A DNA stretch of 6,263 bases, from NCBI GenBank assembly GCA_964576215.1, contig CAZNVM010000359.1:1-6263 (forward strand). Reading direction: 5' to 3'. The notes under the pieces were generated by a model. That model was not told the DNA's origin. It made no database searches and worked only from the letters and a program-made list of their open reading frames with translations. Source of the DNA: JAVBSX01 sp964576215. GTDB taxonomy: Bacteria; Planctomycetota; Planctomycetia; Pirellulales; Thermoguttaceae. Position 1 is the first letter of the stretch. Every line of letters starts with the position of its first letter. Both the position numbers and the translations under genes were made by a program. Positions 1 to 4,516 of the stretch are shown in pieces.

Positions 1-1
1 G

Positions 2-238
2 AGAATGAGCGAGTTCGTCGGGACGCGCTACGGCTGGTTCCATGCGTTCAACGCGATATTCTTACATTTCGTCAGGATTTACGGAAGCCGCGAGTGCAAG
101 AAGCACCCGCCGTTCTGTTCGGAGGCGGTATCCCGTGCGTATCGAAACGCCGGGCTGGACCTTCGGCCCGACATCGTGGACCGGTTTACCCTGCCGGTCG
201 ATTTGGCGAAATCGCCGTACTTGCGGCGGGTGGATTGA
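2..238 (+). CDS. C-terminal fragment of a probable YiiX/YaeF-like permuted papain-fold hydrolase (5' truncated by window)
   Basis: Only the last 78 or so codons are present. The frame is open to the left edge, so the ATG at 5 is probably internal and the gene starts outside the window. The fragment reads like the end of the permuted NlpC/P60 (YiiX/YaeF) family: a G-T-R-Y-G-W segment near residue 6, then P-F-C-S-E (Cys codon at 116-118, Ser and Glu next), an A-Y-R-N-A-G-L helix, and a closing P-V-D-L-A-K-S segment. In this family the catalytic His precedes the Cys, so it would lie upstream and cannot be checked here. Known members act on amide or acyl bonds in the cell envelope; the substrate here is unknown. 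It ends in TGA at 236-238, with no obvious terminator after it. The family call rests on motif resemblance over a short piece, so it is moderate. Confidence 0.55.
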   Translation, partial: RMSEFVGTRYGWFHAFNAIFLHFVRIYGSRECKKHPPFCSEAVSRAYRNAGLDLRPDIVDRFTLPVDLAKSPYLRRVD

Positions 239-409
239 TCGGTTACAATAGGCTTCCGGATGCTTGAAAATAGGAAGGACAGGTAGCCTGCGTAACTTGG
301 TGAGGCGAGAAAACTGGTGAGAAAACCTGAAAAATGTTAAAAAATTCCGGGAATAGGCGTTTTTAATTTACGCTTTGAGTAAATGAGAAATGGGGAATTG
401 AGTCGTCTT
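239..409. other. Intergenic region without a recognised gene
   Basis: This gap lies between a rightward gene end and the end of the leftward exbD-like gene. No convincing ORF, tRNA fold or strong terminator is seen. It holds two GGTGAG copies (300-304 area and 315-320 area) and an AT-rich stretch around 330-370. At 382-395 is AATGAGAAATGGGG. Its complement contains CATTTCTCATT, the same heptad-type sequence found in the array at 1937-1964, so this may be a decayed copy of that repeat. Confidence 0.5.
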
Positions 410-1057
410 CTATTCCCATTCCGTTTTGAGTTGAATACTTTTCATGGACACGGCGTTTCCGGCGTCGAGGACCATCACGACGGTTTCGTGCCGGGCATAC
501 CCGTCGGCCAGAACGAGCATCGTTGTTATCGGCGGCAGTTGTCCTCGCGGATTCGTCAAGTCCCGCAGCACGGCCAAAAGCTCCTGCCGTGAGGGAATTT
601 CCCGATCTTCGACCCAAACGGTGTTGTCCTTCGTGACCCGGACGATTACGGAATTGCCGTCCTGAACGCTTGGAGCGGCAACGGAGCCGGCGGACTGGGC
701 TTCCCCCCCTTCCGGCGGCGGAATTTCGAGCGACCGCTGCAACGAAAACGCGGCTGTGACCATGAAGAAAATCAGGAGCAAAAAAGTTACATCGACCATC
801 GACGTCAAATCCACCTCTTCAACGTGGGCAAGTTTGCGTCGGGGGATGATCGGCTCCGATTCCGGTTCGCCGGTCGTCCTTTCTTCGGCAACGGACGCTT
901 CTTCCGGCTCGGCAAGAATCGTCGTTTTTCGGCAGTGGGGACAGACGGCCTTTCGTCCCAGCTGCGTTGGAGACACACGAATCTTCTTTCCACATTGGGT
1001 GCAGTAAACGGAAATTCGGGTTTTCACGGTCGTCGGTATTTTATCGGTAACAGACAC
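410..1057 (-). CDS. ExbD/TolR-family biopolymer transport protein with N-terminal zinc ribbon
   Basis: This 215-residue protein begins with GTG at 1055-1057. ExbD/TolR proteins are single-pass inner-membrane subunits that, with an ExbB/TolQ partner, use the proton motive force to energise outer-membrane processes. Residues 15-45 form a small zinc ribbon with CxxC pairs at C19/C22 and C39/C42. An acidic linker (about 49-70) and a basic patch (RRK 73-75) follow. The ExbD core then runs D-L-T-S-M-V-D-V-T-F (83-92) into the membrane helix (about 88-106). D89 matches the conserved membrane aspartate required for proton use. A proline-rich neck (112-115) leads to the periplasmic domain, about 130-215. 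Typical ExbD is about 140 residues; the extra length is the N-terminal ribbon and linker, which should be cytoplasmic. No ExbB/TolQ gene is adjacent, at least in this window. The family is clear; the transported substrate or partner is not. Confidence 0.93.
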   Translation of the reverse strand: MSVTDKIPTTVKTRISVYCTQCGKKIRVSPTQLGRKAVCPHCRKTTILAEPEEASVAEERTTGEPESEPIIPRRKLAHVEEVDLTSMVDVTFLLLIFFMVTAAFSLQRSLEIPPPEGGEAQSAGSVAAPSVQDGNSVIVRVTKDNTVWVEDREIPSRQELLAVLRDLTNPRGQLPPITTMLVLADGYARHETVVMVLDAGNAVSMKSIQLKTEWE

Positions 1058-1064
1058 GAAAAAT

Positions 1065-1068
1065 CTCC
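1065..1068 (-). promoter_or_regulatory. Ribosome binding site for the ExbD-like gene
   Basis: On the minus strand GGAG sits 7 bases before the GTG at 1055-1057. This is the best Shine-Dalgarno match near the gene and supports the GTG as the start rather than a downstream codon. Confidence 0.7.
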
Positions 1069-1129
1069 GGTTTTTTCAGTAATTTGCAAACTCACTCCGG
1101 TATTACGTGGTATGTATTAGCGCGGAGTG

Positions 1130-1158
1130 CCGACTGGAAAGGCGAGCACCATTATAGA
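1130..1158 (+). promoter_or_regulatory. Possible promoter for the proline-rich secreted protein
   Basis: A TATAGA at 1153-1158 is a fair -10 match, with a weak -35 (CCGACT, 1130-1135) at 17 bp. Transcription would start near 1165 and give a leader of about 30 bases. The region 1058-1193 is a divergent gap serving both flanking genes, so promoters are expected here, but this one is only a visual match. Confidence 0.25.
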
Positions 1159-1180
1159 CTTTTTTGAATGAATTGGAAAC

Positions 1181-1184
1181 GGAG
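1181..1184 (+). promoter_or_regulatory. Ribosome binding site that fixes the start at 1194
   Basis: GGAG lies 9 bases before the ATG at 1194. An in-frame TTG at 1164 would lengthen the protein by 10 residues, but it would place this site inside the gene and put charged residues before the signal peptide. The ATG is therefore preferred. Confidence 0.7.
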
Positions 1185-1193
1185 TACCCCACA

Positions 1194-1886
1194 ATGAAAA
1201 CCCTTTTTGGCTTTTTCGGAATTGCGATGTTCATGGTCGGATTCTCCGGCTTCATGGCGGAGTCGGTTTACTCGCAGTACCTCCCGCCAGCGATTGGTAA
1301 TGCGTTTCAATCGGGCACCGTCCCGAATTTCGTCAATCCGGAAAAAAAGCCGGAATTGAAGCCGGTTCAGGAAAACCAGAGTTCGAAATTCACTTATCGG
1401 CAATACGAAGATGAGTTTCAGGTTCCCACCCAACAAATCATTATTACGCCGGTTGCCGACCCCAAATCGGGAGCGCAGCCGACCGTGGTTTTGTCAAATT
1501 CGCCGGAGCCGCAACAGGTTCCCGGCATGACGGCCCAAACGATCTATTATTTCCCGCCGCCGAGCTTTCCCGACCCGATTCCGCTCACCGTTTACCGTCC
1601 CGCCGCTCCGCAACCGCAACAATTCCCGCAACCGGGTGGGGAACAACCGAATTGGTCCCCCTACAATTCCATGTTGTATGGGCCGCCGATGATAACACAG
1701 CCGCACTATTTCGGACCGCCGAAACAGGAAAAAGGGCATCGGTTCCACAAGAAGAATCCCGGTAATCCCGGCGAACCGGTCGTCGGACCGCCGGTACTCG
1801 TTTATCCCAACGGGATCGTCGTCAGGCCGAAAGTCTATTTGCCGCAACAGCCGTTCAAAAACGTTGTTCGAGCAATGACGCCGTAA
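1194..1886 (+). CDS. Secreted proline/glutamine-rich protein of unknown function
   Basis: This 230-residue protein is not recognised as a named family. Residues 1-27 look like a signal peptide: Lys2, a hydrophobic core (about 4-20, rich in Phe, Gly and Met), and possible cleavage near 22-28. Residues 43-85 are polar with many Lys, Glu and Gln. Residues 100-185 are rich in Pro, Gln and Tyr (PPPSFPDPIP, PQPQQFPQP) and probably extended rather than globular. A basic knot GHRFHKK (181-187) follows. The C-terminal 35 residues (VVGPPVLVYPNGIVVRPKVY and onward) look more conserved and may form a small beta unit. There are no Cys pairs and no catalytic motif. The composition and export signal suggest a periplasmic or surface structural role, which is inference. 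It is divergent from the ExbD-like gene and is followed after 3 bases by repeat element 1, whose hairpin may end its transcript. Confidence 0.85.
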   Translation: MKTLFGFFGIAMFMVGFSGFMAESVYSQYLPPAIGNAFQSGTVPNFVNPEKKPELKPVQENQSSKFTYRQYEDEFQVPTQQIIITPVADPKSGAQPTVVLSNSPEPQQVPGMTAQTIYYFPPPSFPDPIPLTVYRPAAPQPQQFPQPGGEQPNWSPYNSMLYGPPMITQPHYFGPPKQEKGHRFHKKNPGNPGEPVVGPPVLVYPNGIVVRPKVYLPQQPFKNVVRAMTP

Positions 1887-1889
1887 TTA

Positions 1890-1999
1890 GGGCATCGGGA
1901 ATCGGGAATCGGAGTAAGGTAGCAGACGGCAGAATCTCATTTCTCATTTCTCATTTCTCATTTCCCCTATGCCCGATTCCCGATTCCCGATGCCCGACT
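1890..1999. repeat. Heptad palindromic element 1
   Basis: This element has perfect 23-bp inverted ends: left arm 1890-1912, right arm 1973-1995. The left arm is GGGCATC followed by two GGGAATC units; the right arm is their complement, with two CCCGATT and one CCCGATG. From 1923 to 1999 the sequence divides into eleven consecutive 7-base units with no slip: CAGACGG, CAGAATC, four TCATTTC (1937-1964), CCCTATG, then the CCCGATN series. Only GGTAG (1918-1922, 5 bases) breaks the register. It begins 3 bases after the upstream gene's stop and runs into the start of epmA. In RNA it would fold into a long hairpin with a pyrimidine-rich loop, so it could act as a terminator or mRNA stabiliser; that is inference. 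No target-site duplication is seen. Confidence 0.93.
1965..1995 (-). other. G-quadruplex-type motif on the template strand at the epmA start
   Basis: Five CCC runs on the plus strand (starting at 1965, 1972, 1979, 1986 and 1993) are each separated by four bases. The minus strand therefore has five GGG runs with 4-base loops, which fits the usual G3-N1-7 rule. The motif lies exactly over the proposed epmA start codons. The match to the rule is plain; folding in the cell is not shown. Confidence 0.55.
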
Positions 2000-3003
2000 A
2001 CCTTCCTACGGCTTCGCTTCCGAATTTGGCGGCGATGTCCGGGTTGTTACGGAAACTCAGGGGCTATTTCGAAGAGCGTGGGTTCCTCGAGGTCATTACG
2101 CCGCTTCTTTCGGCGGATACGGTTGTCAACCGTTATTTGGAACCGATTCCCGTTTCCGTGGAACGGATTCCGAACCGATACCAGACGTGTTATCTTCAAA
2201 CGTCTCCCGAATTTTGCATGAAGCGGCTCCTGGTTGCCGGGGCGGAAGCGATTTTTCAAATCACCCACGCTTTTCGCGGCGGTGACTTCGGACAACGGCA
2301 CAACGTTGAATTTACGATGCTCGAATGGTATCGCATCCGCGACGATTACGGCGCCGGAATCGCGTTTCTCGCCGGTTTGACCGAAGAGCTGTTCCAACGG
2401 GGCGGCGTTGAAAAGAATTCGTATTACGAGAAATTTTTCCACTTTACCGGGATGAATCCCCATACGGTTTCGTGCGAGGTCATGCGTCAATTTGCGGACG
2501 ATAATCGGATTCCGTACCCGGAATCTTACGGCGTCGTTCCAAAAAACCGTAATGTTTCGGACGACTTTTTACGGGAACCCTGGGTCGATCTCCTGTTTGC
2601 GGAAGTCGTGCAACCGAACCTCGGCGTCAACGAACCGGTGATTCTTTACGATTTTCCGATTTGGCAGTCCCAGCTTGCAACGACCCGAACGGTAAAGCAG
2701 CGGGAGGAAACCTACGACGTAAGCGAACGCTTTGAATTGTACGTCGATGGAATCGAATTGGCCAACGGTTACGCCGAGTTGTGCGATCAGGAAGCGTTTC
2801 GGCAAAGAATTCAGGAGACAAACCGCAACCGGGCCGCCGACGGCCATGCACCGCTCCCGGAACAGAGTCGGCTTCTCCAGGCGATGGAGGCCGGGTTGCC
2901 CCCCTGTTGCGGCGTCGCACTCGGCGTCGAACGGCTGCTCATGACGCTTTTGAACGCCGACGAGATCGACGAAGTATTGCCGTTTCCGTTTGACAGAGCG
3001 TAA
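1969..3003 (+). CDS. epmA: Elongation factor P--(R)-beta-lysine ligase EpmA (PoxA/GenX/YjeA)
   Basis: EpmA is a class II lysyl-tRNA synthetase paralogue without the anticodon-binding domain. It activates (R)-beta-lysine with ATP and attaches it to a conserved lysine of elongation factor P, which relieves ribosome stalling at proline runs. The 344 residues align along the whole family length (E. coli about 325): T-S-P-E-F-C-M-K-R-L-L-V-A-G (78-91), motif 2 A-F-R-G-G-D-F-G (101-108) and N-V-E-F-T-M-L-E-W-Y-R (112-122), G-I-E-L-A-N-G-Y (261-268), and motif 3 C-G-V-A-L-G-V-E-R (314-322). A317 matches the alanine that replaces the LysRS glycine and favours beta-lysine in the E. coli enzyme. Homology begins near A-S-L-P-N-L (15-20), so the start is ATG 1969 or, in frame, ATG 1990. 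Both lie in repeat element 1 and neither has a Shine-Dalgarno sequence. The family predicts efp and epmB elsewhere in the genome. Confidence 0.95.
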   Translation: MPDSRFPMPDYLPTASLPNLAAMSGLLRKLRGYFEERGFLEVITPLLSADTVVNRYLEPIPVSVERIPNRYQTCYLQTSPEFCMKRLLVAGAEAIFQITHAFRGGDFGQRHNVEFTMLEWYRIRDDYGAGIAFLAGLTEELFQRGGVEKNSYYEKFFHFTGMNPHTVSCEVMRQFADDNRIPYPESYGVVPKNRNVSDDFLREPWVDLLFAEVVQPNLGVNEPVILYDFPIWQSQLATTRTVKQREETYDVSERFELYVDGIELANGYAELCDQEAFRQRIQETNRNRAADGHAPLPEQSRLLQAMEAGLPPCCGVALGVERLLMTLLNADEIDEVLPFPFDRA

Positions 3004-3046
3004 TATACTATTCTCAAACCGTAAACAAATGGTGACTCAAAACAGG

Positions 3047-3139
3047 CAAGGGCATCGGGAATCGGGCATCGGGAATAGGTGATAAGTGAAAAACTTCCTC
3101 CAATTTCCGATTCCCAATTTCCGATTCCCGATGCCCTTG
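3047..3139. repeat. Heptad palindromic element 2 between convergent genes
   Basis: Perfect 19-bp inverted ends (3047-3065 and 3121-3139) are followed inward by a second, imperfect tier of pairing (about 3068-3078 with 3108-3118). The left arm alternates GGGCATC and GGGAATC twice, the last unit ending in A. The right arm has a perfect 14-bp tandem duplication (3101-3114 and 3115-3128) whose unit is CAATTTCCGATTCC. From 3050 to 3133 the sequence is exactly twelve 7-base units, including the loop. It lies 43 bases after epmA and 66 bases before the end of the convergent gene, so it could serve as a two-way terminator, though there is no T-run. That role is inference. Confidence 0.92.
3050..3073 (+). 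other. G-quadruplex-type motif downstream of epmA
   Basis: Four GGG runs start at 3050, 3057, 3064 and 3071, each separated by exactly four bases (CATC or AATC). This satisfies the common quadruplex pattern. It would lie in the 3' untranslated part of the epmA mRNA and compete with the hairpin formed by element 2. Confidence 0.5.
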
Positions 3140-3205
3140 AATTTCAACACTTTTTCCAGTTTCATTACCATTTCGTTTACACTTTGAGTACTATTCAACG
3201 GAAGC

Positions 3206-4516
3206 CTACTCAATCAAAAGCGGTTTCGGCGGTTTCAGGTCGATGGACTTTCGCTCAAGTTGCCTGGCGGCGGCTTTCGCTCCCATTTGGGTTTGTGTGT
3301 CCGGCTGCTGAAATTGTTTCTGTGGTGAAACCATCATTTCATCGAGTGGAATCGCCGAACCGGAAGCCGTAACGAGACTTCTTTGCTTCACTTCTCCCAA
3401 CACGGGTGGACTGAGCGAAAGGGTCCGTGTCAAATGGTTTCGGATTGAACTGTACGCAAGCTCGTTCGTCACGTCGGAAACGGAGTAAAGCATCGACGAC
3501 AGTATTTTCGCACCGAGACTTTGTGGTATTTTTTGAGGAATCGTTTGAGAATCGCCGGTTTTCGATGAAATTTCCTGGTGAACGGGAACGTCTTGCGTTT
3601 CGGGATAACGCGGTTTATATCCCGCTTTTTCCTTCCCGGCTTGTTCCTGCGACTTGACCGGCGGGGATTGATCCATCGGAGCTTGCGGAGAAGTGGGGTC
3701 GTTTTTTTCCGAAATCTGTCCGTTGATGGCGCGATGGATGTCTTGCCAAAACGACGGATCCCACTGTTGCGTTTGAGAAGGGGCCGTAAAAGGCCCGGAA
3801 TCGTCCCGCTCGTCGTCCTTATTTTTCTGTACTTTTTTCAATTGGTCCGCTTCGGGATTGTCGATGACTTTCGTCCAGGCGAACCAGGAACTCTCCCCCT
3901 CCGCCTCGTCTGGTACCACTTCGTGGCCGAACAATTCATTGGTGATTTGCAAGATGGCATCCTGCGGATATTGAACCACCTGTTCGGACAAAGCAAGTTC
4001 CAGATGCTTCGGCTCAATAAAAAGAGTCGCAGGATTGTCCAATTGCAACTCTTTGGCAATCTTCCTGAGGATGGCTTGCTGATCTTTCGTCAATTCATGG
4101 GATTGGCACAATTCACGAAACAACCGATTCTGACTGTAAAAACCGTTTTTGGTGTTACGCTTTCGATAATACCGTTCGGCAAATACCAGTGCCGTAACGG
4201 CACCGACGACAACGCAAACGGCAATGGCCGCATATTTCGTGTTGCTGACCCTCTTCGAAGCACTAAAGTGTTCTTTGAGAAGTTCTATCCTTCCCCTCGG
4301 TGTCTCTACCTGTGCAACAGCAACAGGGGGCAAACTACAAACGAGAAACAGACAGCAAATCAGACGGCAGACGACAGACGGCAGACAGCAGACGACAGAC
4401 GGCAGACGGCAGACGACAGACGGCAGACGGCAGACGGCAGACGGCAGAATTATATTTTCTGCTGTCTGCTGTCTGCTGTCTGCTGTCTGCTGTCTCTTAC
4501 CTGCTGTCTGTTTCAT
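3206..4516 (-). CDS. Membrane-anchored protein of unknown function whose signal peptide is partly encoded by a heptad array
   Basis: I do not recognise this 436-residue protein. Residues 1-21 are polar and repeat-derived. Residues 24-51 repeat a PSAVCRL-type heptapeptide, also array-encoded. Then come a hydrophobic core (L-I-C-C-L-F-L-V-C-S-L, 52-62) and a likely signal peptidase site A-V-A|Q at 66-69. After a short basic exposed stretch comes a transmembrane helix (about 95-113) followed by R-Y-Y-R-K-R (115-120), placing the rest in the cytoplasm by the positive-inside rule. A compact helical unit follows (about 125-180, with L-F-R-E-L-C and P-A-T-L-F-I-E-P). Residues 200-330 are charged, rich in Gln, Pro and Lys, and probably disordered; the tail ends in P-P-K-P-L-L-I-E. 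The start ATG (4514-4516) overlaps the upstream gene's TGA, which suggests translational coupling. No other in-frame ATG lies before the signal core, so either this start is real or the true N-terminus was displaced by the repeat. Confidence 0.75.
   Translation of the reverse strand: MKQTAGKRQQTADSRQQTAENIILPSAVCRLPSVVCRLPSVVCCLPSVVCRLICCLFLVCSLPPVAVAQVETPRGRIELLKEHFSASKRVSNTKYAAIAVCVVVGAVTALVFAERYYRKRNTKNGFYSQNRLFRELCQSHELTKDQQAILRKIAKELQLDNPATLFIEPKHLELALSEQVVQYPQDAILQITNELFGHEVVPDEAEGESSWFAWTKVIDNPEADQLKKVQKNKDDERDDSGPFTAPSQTQQWDPSFWQDIHRAINGQISEKNDPTSPQAPMDQSPPVKSQEQAGKEKAGYKPRYPETQDVPVHQEISSKTGDSQTIPQKIPQSLGAKILSSMLYSVSDVTNELAYSSIRNHLTRTLSLSPPVLGEVKQRSLVTASGSAIPLDEMMVSPQKQFQQPDTQTQMGAKAAARQLERKSIDLKPPKPLLIE
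4345..4514. repeat. Heptad palindromic element 3 overlapping a gene start
   Basis: The ends are a perfect 13-bp inverted repeat (4345-4357 and 4502-4514; left end GAAACAGACAGCA). From 4361 to 4514 the sequence is exactly 22 consecutive 7-base units. They are twelve CAGACGG-type units (4361-4444, with CAGACGA at units 2, 5 and 8 and CAGACAG at unit 4, giving a 21-bp higher-order period in the first nine), two AT-rich units forming the loop (4445-4458), five CTGCTGT (4459-4493), CTCTTAC, CTGCTGT and CTGTTTC. The arms pair by G-C, A-T and one G-T per heptad. On the minus strand the array encodes residues 1-52 of the 436-residue protein, and the whole element reaches residue 57. No target-site duplication or transposase is seen. 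Confidence 0.95.

Noticed and set aside
239..380. tRNA or small RNA in the left intergenic gap
   Set aside because: No acceptor stem with matching D and T arms could be paired; only a five-pair CTTCC/GGAAG stem is visible.
393..417. Hairpin GGGAAT/ATTCCC as terminator of the ExbD-like gene
   Set aside because: Only six pairs with a 13-base loop, overlapping the stop codon and lacking a T-run on the minus strand.
3184..3213. Inverted repeat TTGAGTA/TACTCAA over the stop of the 436-residue gene
   Set aside because: Seven pairs with a 16-base loop and no T-run. It could contribute to transcript ending but is too weak to call.
4361..4514. CRISPR-like array
   Set aside because: Units are 7 bp, directly abutting, with no unique spacers and no cas genes. 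The structure is a fold-back microsatellite.
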